Of a stretch of DNA of 64,000 nucleotides, positions 18,290 through 27,812 are shown piece after piece. Position numbers and translations under genes: made by a program. The stretch is from the NCBI RefSeq assembly GCF_027111355.2, contig NZ_CP114291.2, positions 2,852,001-2,916,000 of the forward strand. Reading direction: 5' to 3'. A model generated the notes under the pieces. It searched no databases and had not been told where the DNA came from. It saw only the letters and a program-made list of their open reading frames with translations. The stretch's first letter is position 1, and each line of letters begins with the position of its first letter. This DNA is from Flavobacterium eburneipallidum. Its GTDB lineage: Bacteria > Bacteroidota > Bacteroidia > Flavobacteriales > Flavobacteriaceae.

Positions 18290-18752
18290 CTTGATTCATA
18301 AAAAGGGTTAAGTCATTTTTCTTGGAAACAAAAATTTCGTAATCAGGAAGTTCAGCTTTGCCTGAAATAGACAGCGCATCAACAAAACCGTTATGAATCT
18401 CTTTTCCTTGAAAAAATAATGTATTAGGTACTAATCGTAATTTTATAGTATCCGAATTTCTTAAAACATAGTTTTCCTGAAAAGAATAAATTACCGTATC
18501 AATTTCAGATTCCATAAACAAACTATTAGTTTGTTGATGGAACTCAATATGGCTCATTTCATTGAAATCCTGCCACAATCTTTGTTCAAAAAGTGACAAA
18601 CTACTTGTTTTTTCAAAATTGGTCTGGATTATTTTAATTTGTTGCTGTACCAATCGCAAAACACTAAAAGCCATTCCCACGACAATCGCAGTAAGGATCA
18701 TAACAATCAACAGCTCTGGAAGTGTGAATGATTTTATTTTATGGTTTGTCAT
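18279..18752 (-). CDS. Minor pseudopilin (GspJ-like) with canonical prepilin leader
   Basis: A 157-residue protein with a short basic leader (MTNHKIKS) and the prepilin motif FTLPELLIVMILTAIVVGMA, with Phe at +1 and Glu at +5 of the predicted mature protein, then a beta-rich globular part. It should be cleaved and methylated by the prepilin peptidase at 32199-32681. It overlaps its neighbours by 14 bp and 11 bp. The GspJ assignment follows from its place beside I-like and K-like genes and from its size; sequence alone only shows a pseudopilin. Confidence 0.75.
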   Translation of the reverse strand: MTNHKIKSFTLPELLIVMILTAIVVGMAFSVLRLVQQQIKIIQTNFEKTSSLSLFEQRLWQDFNEMSHIEFHQQTNSLFMESEIDTVIYSFQENYVLRNSDTIKLRLVPNTLFFQGKEIHNGFVDALSISGKAELPDYEIFVSKKNDLTLFMNQDGF

Positions 18753-19077
18753 AGGGGCGATGTCTTATTATTTCCTTATCGTTTTGGTTTTGAGTTGCCA
18801 AAATAATAAGTTCTTTTTTTGAGGCTTTTTCTTCTAGTTGAATTTCAATATCCCAATTTTTATAACTTTCCTGATAAGGTAATTCAATCAGATCATTTTG
18901 TAATTCATATTCCAATACATTCAATCGGGTTTCAATCGGATGCCTATTTTTAGAAAAAGTATTCAATACCAGATTATTAAATACCAAACTGGCAATCATA
19001 AAGATGATAACGATAAGTAAGGAAGCAATTATCACTTCTACCAAGGTTGCCGATTTGATTTTTTTTAGTACAGCCAT
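18739..19077 (-). CDS. Minor pseudopilin (GspI-like), short
   Basis: A 112-residue protein with leader MAVLKKIKS and hydrophobic N-helix ATLVEVIIASLLIVIIFMIA. Glu is at +5, but Ala replaces the usual Phe at +1. The remaining about 75 residues form a small beta-rich head. It overlaps the upstream gene by 13 bp and the downstream pseudopilin gene by 14 bp, indicating coupled translation. Size and position suggest a GspI-like subunit of a tip complex; this is inference. Confidence 0.72.
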   Translation of the reverse strand: MAVLKKIKSATLVEVIIASLLIVIIFMIASLVFNNLVLNTFSKNRHPIETRLNVLEYELQNDLIELPYQESYKNWDIEIQLEEKASKKELIILATQNQNDKEIIRHRPYDKP

Positions 19078-20348
19078 TTAAGTACTGTTTTAGGATTATT
19101 TTCCATTACGATTCCGCCGTAAATAGTGGGAATGTTTTCATTTTCAATCACACCGTTATAAATGTGATTGACAAATATAGAACCCGATTGATTGGCTATA
19201 AATTGTCTGGCAGCAACTGTTCCGGAAACTGTTCCTCTCAATTCAAAATTGCCCATACAATACACTTGTCCTTTAATGTGAGAATCTGTTTCCAATACGA
19301 TTTGAGTTTGAAAATCGGTTGGCTGTTTGGTTTGAAAATAGCACACACTCCCTTTTACAGTTGTTCCTGAATCAATAAAAATTTGATTATCAAAGGGTTT
19401 ATTAGACTGAATGTATGGATTGTTTCTGTTGTCCTGATAAAGAACCAAAGCAGAAGGATAGTTTAGTTGACATCCTTTACCTATTGTGATTTTCTGGGAA
19501 GCAATAGCCTGAAAATTTCCTGTGGTACCATCTTCAATTTCAATAATGGGAGCAATTAAAATCAAATCTTTCAAAAGAGCTGTTTTTTTTATCCTAATTA
19601 AAGTGTCTGATTTGATAATAATATTTCCAATAATTTCCTGATTTTCTAATACAATTGGGTTTTTAGAATAGCTTCCTTTTGTTTTTTCTTTGAACGAAAC
19701 AATAATTTTTTGACTATTTCCCAACGAAATGTAATCCTCCTGATTTAGTATTTTATAGTCTTTCAGATAAAAAGTAATCATGTCAAGGACACTCTTTTTT
19801 AGATTAGGAAGTACTGGAGTACTTTTTTTTTGAATGCCATAAATGGATTGTGAACCATAATAACTATTCCCGTTAATATAACCTGTTTTTACACCTTGTG
19901 ATGGTAGGTAAGCATTTCCCCTAATTGCAGTATTACCCACTACTGTAAGTGGGTTTTGTGTTTCTTGCAAAAACAAAGTTGGAGATTCTTCGGCGTCAAT
20001 TAACGAACCTATCAGTGCTGTTTTTACAAATATTTTTTTTCTAAAAAGGGTTTTGGCATGTGCTTTTTCAAAAATTCCCCACTGTGACAAATGCGTTTGA
20101 AGTGTTTGATTTTCTTTTTCTTCAAAATCAAGTTTTAGGGTATCTGAACTGATATTTTCTTGCTGCAACAAATAAGCTATTCCAGTATCCGAAAGTTGAA
20201 TATTTTCTATAGCACCTTTGGATTGCTCTTTCATGTAAATAAAGGTATAGGCGTACAATATCATACCGCTTAAAAGCAAAGCAATGAGTACCCCTATAAA
20301 AACGGTAAATTGCAAAGCTCCAGATTTGAGTTTTAAAAGTAGGTTCAC
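19065..20348 (-). CDS. GspK/PilX-like large minor pseudopilin with bactofilin-like beta region
   Basis: A 427-residue protein with the N-terminal helix LKSGALQFTVFIGVLIALLL. Thr stands where pseudopilins carry Glu at +5, a feature of the tip subunit GspK. Much of the rest is short repeating beta strands (IGNIIIKSDTLIRI, IEIEDGTTGNFQAIASQKIT, DSGTTVKGSVCYFQ, DSHIKGQVYCMGNFELRGTV), resembling a right-handed beta helix as in polymer-forming bactofilin-type proteins. The start is a GTG, supported by a 4-bp GTGA overlap with the PilP-like gene. A tip or scaffold role is inferred. Confidence 0.65.
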   Translation of the reverse strand: MNLLLKLKSGALQFTVFIGVLIALLLSGMILYAYTFIYMKEQSKGAIENIQLSDTGIAYLLQQENISSDTLKLDFEEKENQTLQTHLSQWGIFEKAHAKTLFRKKIFVKTALIGSLIDAEESPTLFLQETQNPLTVVGNTAIRGNAYLPSQGVKTGYINGNSYYGSQSIYGIQKKSTPVLPNLKKSVLDMITFYLKDYKILNQEDYISLGNSQKIIVSFKEKTKGSYSKNPIVLENQEIIGNIIIKSDTLIRIKKTALLKDLILIAPIIEIEDGTTGNFQAIASQKITIGKGCQLNYPSALVLYQDNRNNPYIQSNKPFDNQIFIDSGTTVKGSVCYFQTKQPTDFQTQIVLETDSHIKGQVYCMGNFELRGTVSGTVAARQFIANQSGSIFVNHIYNGVIENENIPTIYGGIVMENNPKTVLKWLY

Positions 20349-20824
20349 TCTGCCAACATAATAAGGTTCAGATTTCCTTTATACTTTACATATACAGACT
20401 CATTGTCTCCATCTTTCAAAAACACTTCATTTTCAGTATCTCCTTTTTTCATATAAAAATTATGACCGTCAATGACCATTATAAAAAGCTTGTTTTTTTG
20501 TTTGGCATCAGAAATAGTGCCTTTATATTTTATGCTTGGCCAAACAAGTTCTTCTTGTGGCTTGATTTGCTTTTTGATTCCAACACTCTTTTTTAGTTTA
20601 GTTGTTGGAGGGGCATATATTTTTCCCAAGAATGGATCTCTATAGTTAACATTGATTGAAAAGGAAGTGCGCTCTTTTAATTTAAAAGGTTTTACATTAA
20701 ATTCCGTTACCGTATTTTCTAAAGAGTCATCTGAAGCTGAAAAAGAAAAAAATTGATAAATCAGCATACCCCAAATAAACAAAACAATGGGAAGTAAAAT
20801 GTAGATGCTCTTTTTATTTTTCAT
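20345..20824 (-). CDS. PilP/GspC-like periplasmic linker with one membrane anchor
   Basis: A 159-residue protein with an N-terminal membrane helix (YILLPIVLFIWGMLIYQFF), the motif NYRDPFLGK, which is characteristic of PilP/GspC proteins, a proline-rich linker, and a C-terminal beta domain (WPSIKYKGTISDAKQKNKLF ... YMKKGD ... VKYKGNLNLIML) like the HR/PilP fold. Such proteins connect the inner-membrane platform to the secretin. Its stop overlaps the GspK-like start by 4 bp. Homology is judged from motif and architecture. Confidence 0.72.
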   Translation of the reverse strand: MKNKKSIYILLPIVLFIWGMLIYQFFSFSASDDSLENTVTEFNVKPFKLKERTSFSINVNYRDPFLGKIYAPPTTKLKKSVGIKKQIKPQEELVWPSIKYKGTISDAKQKNKLFIMVIDGHNFYMKKGDTENEVFLKDGDNESVYVKYKGNLNLIMLAE

Positions 20825-20830
20825 GGAGGT

Positions 20831-21766
20831 TTAATTTACTGTAAAACTAAAAACAGAACTTTTAGTACCGCTATTTCCTGCTTCGTCAAAAGATTTGGTG
20901 TACCAATAATAAGTACCCGAATCAAGAGTTGTTGAGAAAGGAGTAACAGCTTCTTTTTTAAGTTTCGAGACCGTCAAAGCAGCATCGGTATAAATAAAAA
21001 TACTGTCTTTCTCTACACTCCCAGTAATGGAAGTTCTGCTCCATTGAAAACTGACATTGGTATTAGCAGTAGTACTGGTATTGGCAGGACTTGATAAAAC
21101 AGGAATATTAGGAACTGTAGTATCAACTAAAGCTGATCTGGAAGTATATAAAGTTTGTTGCGTTCCATTAGTAGCTCTTACTTTCCAAAAAAAGTTACCT
21201 TCTGTAAAAGTATAATTCAAATTGGTAGTAGTAACAGTCTCATCCTTTACAATCGTATTGTTTCCGTCATAAATTTGAACTTGATAGCCCGTTGCTCCAA
21301 TAATAGCTCCCCACGAAAGATTTTGTACTGTTTTTTTGGTAATTAAATTATTTGCTGGAGTATTCAAAACCACAATATTATTTTGAAAATCGGCATTGCT
21401 CACAACTGAAACTAATCTACTGGAGTAATCGGTACTATAGCCGCTATTAATAGCTCTTACTCTCCACTCATAATTTCCTACAGGAAGTTGTTGCGTAAAA
21501 CTGTTTTCTTTGATTTTAGTATCTACAATAATTTGCAGCGGATTAGCAAAATTAGGTGTTGCGATTTGCAATTGGTATTCTGTGGCATCGGCTACTGTTT
21601 CCCAAAAGAATGTAACTCCTGTAGAATAAAATTGGGCATTATTCATAGGGGCAACTAAAACCACTTCACGGTTTGAAATATCCTTCTCCATTAGAATTTC
21701 TTCACAAGAAATGAAAGTTAAAAAAAGAAGTCCGATAAAAAATTTATGTATCAAGGATGAATTCAT
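20831..21766 (-). CDS. Lipoprotein with fibronectin-type-III-like repeats
   Basis: A 311-residue protein with a lipoprotein signal (FIGLLFLTFISC, Cys as the lipidated residue). It has three similar beta-sandwich repeats, each with a tryptophan-containing strand before a Gln/Tyr-rich strand (FFWETVADATEYQLQIA, LSWGAIIGATGYQVQIYDG, FQWSRTSITGSVEKD) and an ending like YEWRVRAINSG, FFWKVRATNG or YYWYTKSFDEAG. It is 6 bp upstream of the PilP-like gene and belongs to the secretion operon. It may be an outer-membrane accessory or adhesin for the machine. No specific family is claimed. Confidence 0.7.
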   Translation of the reverse strand: MNSSLIHKFFIGLLFLTFISCEEILMEKDISNREVVLVAPMNNAQFYSTGVTFFWETVADATEYQLQIATPNFANPLQIIVDTKIKENSFTQQLPVGNYEWRVRAINSGYSTDYSSRLVSVVSNADFQNNIVVLNTPANNLITKKTVQNLSWGAIIGATGYQVQIYDGNNTIVKDETVTTTNLNYTFTEGNFFWKVRATNGTQQTLYTSRSALVDTTVPNIPVLSSPANTSTTANTNVSFQWSRTSITGSVEKDSIFIYTDAALTVSKLKKEAVTPFSTTLDSGTYYWYTKSFDEAGNSGTKSSVFSFTVN

Positions 21767-21804
21767 TTAGTATATTTTTTTTGAAATTAGGCTAAAAAAA
21801 AGGA

Positions 21805-22542
21805 TTACATATCAAATAAACTTTTCTCCTTTGACTTTGCATTGTTCTTTATTTTTGATTTTGTATTTCCTTTGCATTTATTGCTTCCTTCTGCCATATC
21901 AGCTATATACCATTGTCCACGATCTGTTTCTCCCCAGCAAAAAGAACTTAATCGATAAGCTACAACATTTAATGAATTCAAAAATAAAGTATCTGTTTTT
22001 TTTCCTAATTTATAAAGGGAAATGGCATATTTACTATCTTGATAATTGGTCAAATAAAAAGTATCCGCTTGCTTGATTTTATTGATTTCTTCTGGCGAAA
22101 AGGAGAATACTAAATTAGTTACCACTTCTGATTTTTGGGTGTTACTGATGAATTTGAAAATGTCCTTGTTGTAATCAGCATTCAATTCATTGACAAATTG
22201 TACTACATCTAATAATTTTATAGTAGCCAATTCAGGTTTTTTAGGCAAACTGTCCACATAAGCTACTTTCAATTGGTCTTGATTGTACTTGGCTTTGGCA
22301 GCATAAATTTTATGCATTTTTTTGTTGAAAGGTACAATCTCAATAGCTACCCGAATGTTATTCTCTAATTTAGGTAATGCTTTTACTTCAAATTCATTAT
22401 TGGTTTTATACCCCATTTTAGATTGACCAATACTACCTAATTCTGGAGCAGTATCGGATACTTTATAAATGTTATTTTTAATTTGAGTGGATTGGCAGGC
22501 TGACACAACAACTACCAGTAATAGAATAAAGCTATTTTTCAT
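21805..22542 (-). CDS. Uncharacterised lipoprotein heading the minus half-operon
   Basis: A 245-residue protein with a lipoprotein signal (FILLLVVVVSACQS). Notable segments are NNEFEVKALPKLENNIRVAI, LATIKLLDVVQFVNELNADY, RLSSFCWGETDRGQWYIAD and a basic C-terminal tail (KCKGNTKSKIKNNAKSKEKS). No family was recognised. It is 38 bp upstream of the FN3-like lipoprotein and is the first gene of the minus half of the secretion machine. A pilotin-like or structural role is possible but unsupported by motif. Confidence 0.65.
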   Translation of the reverse strand: MKNSFILLLVVVVSACQSTQIKNNIYKVSDTAPELGSIGQSKMGYKTNNEFEVKALPKLENNIRVAIEIVPFNKKMHKIYAAKAKYNQDQLKVAYVDSLPKKPELATIKLLDVVQFVNELNADYNKDIFKFISNTQKSEVVTNLVFSFSPEEINKIKQADTFYLTNYQDSKYAISLYKLGKKTDTLFLNSLNVVAYRLSSFCWGETDRGQWYIADMAEGSNKCKGNTKSKIKNNAKSKEKSLFDM

Positions 22543-22684
22543 TTATACGTAATTTGTAGTAAAAGTAATTTTGTTTCTGATAGTAAACAATGTAAAAATA
22601 CACTTTTTAGCAAATAAATAGTAGGAATTTTAAATTGATTTAGATTACCAACGAATTGAGAGTAAAAACTATTAACAAATAACT

Positions 22685-22768
22685 CAAAACCAACAAAATA
22701 GATGTAAAAGCTGTAAATGACACTAAAAAACAAAACCTAATATTAGATTTATTCCAATATTAAGTTTT
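22685..22768 (+). repeat. Dispersed imperfect direct repeat, copy B
   Basis: This copy shares a 24-nt identical core (22685-22708) with 6933-6956, then diverged similarity to about 22768. It lies in the 371-bp gene-free gap (22543-22913) between the end of RHS cassette 2 and the start of the minus secretion half-operon. No terminal inverted repeats or transposase remnant are attached to it. Confidence 0.7.
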
Positions 22769-22913
22769 TGTTTTCATTCTTAAATTTAGGATTGCGCTTT
22801 ACTTTGAATTTGACGTAACAAGACTCATTTCCAATTACAATACCATATGGAACTATTTTTATAAAAGAATCTTGTTAGTACCACAGATCACCGTTGTATT
22901 TATATTTGTAAAC

Positions 22914-23525
22914 CTATTCATTTATTTTACTTGCTGAAATTTTAATTTTCAGTGGCACATATGTATTGTTTATCAAAATTTCTTTTTTAAATGTGTTGTT
23001 ATTACAAAATCTCGAAATAAGTGTAAAATCTTTGTCAAAAATTAGATTTTCATGACTACCATCATAAGCTATTTCTTCGTAGTAAATTTCATATGCATTT
23101 TTATATTTGCCTTCATTTTTTAAACCTTTATAGCATATTTTGACTTTATCAAATTTTTGAAAAACATTATAGCAAGAGTCTACCTTTATTGTTGAAAAAT
23201 ATAGTTTCTTATTTATCTTATTGTTAATTTTCAATAAGAGGTATATTTTAGTACCCTTAATTAAATATTTATTGTTGAGACTATCTTTAATTTTACCTTC
23301 TAATGAAATAGTAACACACTTTTCTCGCATGGTGTCATTTTCAAAATGATATATTCTATAGTTATAGCTTAACAATTGATTATCTTGGGAAAGAATTCTG
23401 TAAAATTTCTTTTTAATGTTTATTTTACTATTAGTTTCATATTTCTTACATGAGTTTGCTAATATTAAAATTAGTATTGGAATTAGATATGTAAAACATT
23501 TTTTACTATTTTTTTGGAGTATCAT
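22914..23525 (-). CDS. Lipoprotein, candidate immunity protein of RHS cassette 2
   Basis: A 203-residue protein starting MILQKNSKKCFTYLIPILI and ending its signal with ILANSC, a lipoprotein cleavage site. I use the ATG at 23525; the longer frame would need a TTG at 23552 and deeper overlap. The body is Lys/Asn/Tyr-rich with predicted beta structure and no recognised family. It overlaps the 3' end of the RHS tail gene by 20 bp, the usual position for an immunity gene. A periplasmic or outer-membrane lipoprotein would suit a toxin encountered outside the cytoplasm. The function is inferred from position. Confidence 0.6.
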   Translation of the reverse strand: MILQKNSKKCFTYLIPILILILANSCKKYETNSKINIKKKFYRILSQDNQLLSYNYRIYHFENDTMREKCVTISLEGKIKDSLNNKYLIKGTKIYLLLKINNKINKKLYFSTIKVDSCYNVFQKFDKVKICYKGLKNEGKYKNAYEIYYEEIAYDGSHENLIFDKDFTLISRFCNNNTFKKEILINNTYVPLKIKISASKINE

Positions 23526-26500
23526 TTTTTCCTTCTTTATATGATTTTTCAATATCTTTATTTACAATTTTTTGTACCTGGTTAGGATTAAGCACTGTTT
23601 TTAATTGTGTTATATAATTAAAATATTTTTTTGCCCTCCCTTTTATATCATCTTTTAACGCAAGATGGTCTTTATAGCCCCGTTTATTATTATCTCTTTG
23701 TTTTTGCTCTAAAAAAAATGCTGCACTCCAACCCTTTATATCAAATGTGCTTGCAAGTTCATGCATATATTGTTCAAAATGTAAAAAGGTTTCATGACCT
23801 ATTGTTTCAGCCATATTGACACGACTTTTATCTGACATGTTTTTATTAATTCTCATATTAAAATCAATATAATTTTTGAAGACATCTGTATCTGACCTTG
23901 CCTGATAATTGGTAAATTCACCGCCATTAACTTCTAAAAAATTAAATCTATGTTCAGAATATTTCCCATCTTTTTCGAAAGTTTTCAAATCCCCAATTTT
24001 ATCTCCAGCGTTGGCAAAATTTGCTAAAAAAGCGTAGCCATCTTTTGTTTTTCCAAAATCCAAAATTCCTTGTTGAATACTTTTATCGAGTTTATTAAAA
24101 GGCACTTGTTCCCAATCACCTGTTTCAGCATTCATTTGCCAAAACATAATATCTTCTCCTGTAGGATCAATAAAAAACACAGGATTGTTTGCAAATGACA
24201 CATACGGAGAGATAGAGTAATAATTTTCACTATGAGGATCTATATTCATCCACCTACCTAAAGCGGGGTCGTAATTCCTAGCCCCATAATCGTACATGTT
24301 AAGCTCCAACTCTTTTTGAAATTCTTTTCCGTTGAACATATACTTTCTTGCAGGATTAGTTGAAGTAACCACATTGTTACTGTCTTTATGTTTCAGACCA
24401 AATGGATAATAATTGTTTTCTTCAATAATTTGCAATGCTCCTTTCGTCATACTCACTTCATCTACATAGAAATAAGTTTCTGATGATGTGTTTGTATCGT
24501 CTTTATCTATACGCAATACTAAACGAGTGCCACTTGCAACGGTGTAGTCATAACTATTACTTCCTGTTGCAGCATCATGGGATAACATACCCCAAAGCAA
24601 GAAGTTTCCATTAGCGTCACGTTCCTCAAAATAAATTCTAATTTTTGAAAGTGTATTACCTTTATCTAATTTTACGTTTATTTTCAAATTTTCTCCTGGT
24701 GCAGTTGTAAAACCTGTCAAATAATTGACAACACCTTCCCAACTACTATTAACATTTACTTTTAACTTACCATTTTCTAATGAAGAACCTACAGATCCGT
24801 TCTCTCCCCAATTGTCAAAACTATTGGAGAACTGACTATTCAAAATGCTTTGATAATTATCATTAGGATTTTTATAACTCAACCTCACATTGCCCAAATG
24901 GTCTTTGTATTGGTAAATATAGTTAAAACCTTGGGATAAATCACTCTCATTTTTTGGTTCTATATATCCTTCAGGTTGATTGAAGAATTTTAGATTATTA
25001 CCTTCATACACATAGTTTCCTGCATAATATGTATGTGGTTCTATAATACCAATGTCATTTACCGTTTTTTTGAGTTTTGTACCCATTGCATCATACACAT
25101 ACACAATACTACCAAAATTATAATCATTATCACTAATATAAACTGCTTTAGGCAAATTTAAATGATTATAGGTAATAGATGTAATTCCTTTGTTTGCATC
25201 AAATATCATATTACCATTAGCATCATAAGAATAATCGTCCCCAGGTCCAGGCATTGTATTTCTACTACCATCTTTGAATCCTTCTTTTCCATAGGTAGAA
25301 AGTCCATAAGCATCCTTAACTTCCCTTAATTTATTTCCTATATCATAAGTGTAAGTTAAATAATCAATATCTGAAAACGAATTTGAATTGGTTAAACTTT
25401 GCATATTACGTCTCAACATCTCTATGTTTCCATTACGATCATAACCGAAAATCATTTCATCAAATTTATTATTCACAACATTATTTTCAGCATAATGGGC
25501 AGTCTTAAATCTATTCAATGCATCATAAGAATAATTATAATTTTTTAAACTGCTGTTATTTGTACTGGCAGTTTTCCAAAAAGTCTGACTAATGTTTCCG
25601 TTGTATAAAGCTACTCCAGTGGAGGGATTATTGTAATTAATCTGAAAACCGAATAAATCTCCCGAGCCCATGGTTATGGCATTATTACTCGTGTCATTAT
25701 CATTAATTCCTTTCAGCCAGCCACGAATATTATAGGTATAATTAACTGTTTGCAAATGATTTTGATTTGTCTTTCCTCCCACATTTTTCTGAATAAGTTG
25801 TCCGAGCTCATCATAAACATTTTCTGTAATTACTTCGGGTGTTACTCCATTTATTGCTTGAGTTTGTTTTAACAGTCTTCCCGCATTATCATAAGTAAAA
25901 CTATCAACTGTAGTTATGACAGTACCGTTGTTTCTTTGATGTGTGGATGTAGTTTCCAAAACTTTGCCTACAAAGTCGAATTGGCTTTTTACTGTGCTGG
26001 TCGTTGCCAGATAATCGTTTTTACTGTAGGTATAAATCGGTCTGCTTTTACTATCATAATAACTTACATTGGTTGTCCAATTTGTTGTGTCTAGAATCCG
26101 TATTTTACTTCCTGTAGCCAAACCTTTGGCATTAGTGATTGATGGAACTGTTGAAGTGCCTCCATTCAAATCAAAATTATAATCATCATAATAGTTAATA
26201 GTAAACAGGTTGATATTTGTATTATTGATGTTTGGAAATGCATTGTTGCTGTAATATACAATAGTACCATTGATGGTATTGATTCCTTGTTTGGTTTCAA
26301 ATAAATTAGTACTTGCGTCTGCCAAAGCTTGCACTCCTACTCGTGTTGTTTGCCCTGCTGTGGTATTTACATATTCTCCAGTATAAACAGGTCTGCTGAA
26401 GGCATCATATTTAGTAAACAACCATTTATTGGTAGTTTTTAAATTGACATCTTGAGTCAAAATAGGTCGGTCGAGTTTGTCATATACAATATATTCCCAT

Positions 26501-27801
26501 CCTTTCCCTGGTAATTTCTTTTCTATAAGCCTGTTTCTGCTATCATATTTATATTGATAAACTAAATTTTCCATCTCTTTTTGGCTAATCGGAGGTGGAT
26601 TGAAATTTTGTAAATTAACAACTAAATTACCGTAAAAATAATCAGAAACAGTGTCTGCAAGTCCTGATGAATTAAAGTAGAGATTACCCGACTGAATGTA
26701 GGCACTACCTGCTAGGTTTCCATTTTCAAAATACATATTACCTAAATTTACATCAGGAAGGGATGGACTAATAAAATCCAAATTCATCACAAGCCCACTA
26801 TTCAGTTGGATTATTGGATCTTCAGCATAGATAAAAATATATAGATTACCTGCTGGAGTAAAGTTAAAACTGATGTCATTATAATCAACATAAGTAAATA
26901 AATCTTGAACATCCTCAAAAATATAGCTTTTACCAATCCAATTTTGTTGGAGTATATTTCTATAGGTTGATGCTTTTGGAGGCAATACATAAGTCAAATT
27001 ACCATAATCATCATATACATAGTAAGTATCGTGCCATTTGCCCGCATCATAAGTACGTTTTAATATAACTTGTCCTTGTTTGTCTTTAAATTCTTCGGTG
27101 GTATTATTGTTAGGATGAGTTTGATTAACAACCCAGTTCTCATCTTTTGTAATAGTTTTGTACAATTGAGACGGATCATAAACACCATTATCTTGTAGCT
27201 GTGGAGCTTCTGTATTGCCACTAACAAAAGAAACTCCAAAACGCCTTACTAAATCTGCACTAGTGTTAGTTTCATATTCTAGTTTTATTTCGTGACCATT
27301 ACCAAGCTTCCAATCTTTTCCTGGTGCTCCTTGTTTTAACACCCTATTCAGCGGAGAAGCTTCAAATCCTTTTTGAGAATAAGGATTAATCTGAATACTA
27401 GGATTAGCAATACTTGTACTCATACCTGGAAAATCAGGATCATATTTGACATCATCATAGTAGGTAAGCACATCTGTCAATGCACTAGGCTTATAATTGA
27501 GTGATGCAGGAGCAGTTGGTACATAGGGCAAATACTCTTTGTCCTGACGTCCAAATCCATCGTATTCTATGGGTGTTACAATATCTTTTCCACTTCCAGA
27601 TTGCTGGTGTGCTATTTGCTGAATCGGACGACCCAATCCATCAAAATAAGTGATAGTTTGTGTGGCTTGTTCTGCACTTGGGGTAGTAATACTTGTCGCG
27701 GTGGCTACTTTGTATGTGGTGTTTTTAACGTAGTTCTCCGTTTGGGTTTGTCCAACAACCATTATAGGCAAGAAAACAAATAGGGATAGTATTTTTTTCA
27801 T
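23506..27801 (-). CDS. Secreted DUF6443/RHS-core protein with HExxxH-containing tail (cassette 2)
   Basis: A 1431-residue protein with signal peptide MKKILSLFVFLPIMVVGQ, DUF6443 start (TQTENYVKNTTYKVAT, ITYFDGLGRPIQQIAHQQ, GFGRQDKEYLPYVP) and many YD repeats. Its RHS core runs from YQYKDHLGNVRLSY through NYYPFGLKHK to YDPALGRWMNIDPHSENYYS and ends near DPTGED. A carbohydrate-binding-like insertion sits inside the core (NSFDNWGENGSVGSSLENGK to about SETYFYVDEVSM). The last about 214 residues are cassette-specific and contain GHETFLHFEQYMHE (about 1335-1348) and later GYKDHLALK, a candidate metal site. It is full-length paralogous to the cassette 1 protein up to the core. It follows its partner by 11 bp. 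Confidence 0.86.
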   Translation of the reverse strand: MKKILSLFVFLPIMVVGQTQTENYVKNTTYKVATATSITTPSAEQATQTITYFDGLGRPIQQIAHQQSGSGKDIVTPIEYDGFGRQDKEYLPYVPTAPASLNYKPSALTDVLTYYDDVKYDPDFPGMSTSIANPSIQINPYSQKGFEASPLNRVLKQGAPGKDWKLGNGHEIKLEYETNTSADLVRRFGVSFVSGNTEAPQLQDNGVYDPSQLYKTITKDENWVVNQTHPNNNTTEEFKDKQGQVILKRTYDAGKWHDTYYVYDDYGNLTYVLPPKASTYRNILQQNWIGKSYIFEDVQDLFTYVDYNDISFNFTPAGNLYIFIYAEDPIIQLNSGLVMNLDFISPSLPDVNLGNMYFENGNLAGSAYIQSGNLYFNSSGLADTVSDYFYGNLVVNLQNFNPPPISQKEMENLVYQYKYDSRNRLIEKKLPGKGWEYIVYDKLDRPILTQDVNLKTTNKWLFTKYDAFSRPVYTGEYVNTTAGQTTRVGVQALADASTNLFETKQGINTINGTIVYYSNNAFPNINNTNINLFTINYYDDYNFDLNGGTSTVPSITNAKGLATGSKIRILDTTNWTTNVSYYDSKSRPIYTYSKNDYLATTSTVKSQFDFVGKVLETTSTHQRNNGTVITTVDSFTYDNAGRLLKQTQAINGVTPEVITENVYDELGQLIQKNVGGKTNQNHLQTVNYTYNIRGWLKGINDNDTSNNAITMGSGDLFGFQINYNNPSTGVALYNGNISQTFWKTASTNNSSLKNYNYSYDALNRFKTAHYAENNVVNNKFDEMIFGYDRNGNIEMLRRNMQSLTNSNSFSDIDYLTYTYDIGNKLREVKDAYGLSTYGKEGFKDGSRNTMPGPGDDYSYDANGNMIFDANKGITSITYNHLNLPKAVYISDNDYNFGSIVYVYDAMGTKLKKTVNDIGIIEPHTYYAGNYVYEGNNLKFFNQPEGYIEPKNESDLSQGFNYIYQYKDHLGNVRLSYKNPNDNYQSILNSQFSNSFDNWGENGSVGSSLENGKLKVNVNSSWEGVVNYLTGFTTAPGENLKINVKLDKGNTLSKIRIYFEERDANGNFLLWGMLSHDAATGSNSYDYTVASGTRLVLRIDKDDTNTSSETYFYVDEVSMTKGALQIIEENNYYPFGLKHKDSNNVVTSTNPARKYMFNGKEFQKELELNMYDYGARNYDPALGRWMNIDPHSENYYSISPYVSFANNPVFFIDPTGEDIMFWQMNAETGDWEQVPFNKLDKSIQQGILDFGKTKDGYAFLANFANAGDKIGDLKTFEKDGKYSEHRFNFLEVNGGEFTNYQARSDTDVFKNYIDFNMRINKNMSDKSRVNMAETIGHETFLHFEQYMHELASTFDIKGWSAAFFLEQKQRDNNKRGYKDHLALKDDIKGRAKKYFNYITQLKTVLNPNQVQKIVNKDIEKSYKEGKNDTPKK

Positions 27802-27812
27802 ATTTCGCTTGA

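Noticed and set aside
22539..22733. A 64-residue minus-strand frame covering repeat copy B
   Set aside because: It is hydrophobic because the DNA is T-rich. The equivalent frame is not kept in repeat copy A.
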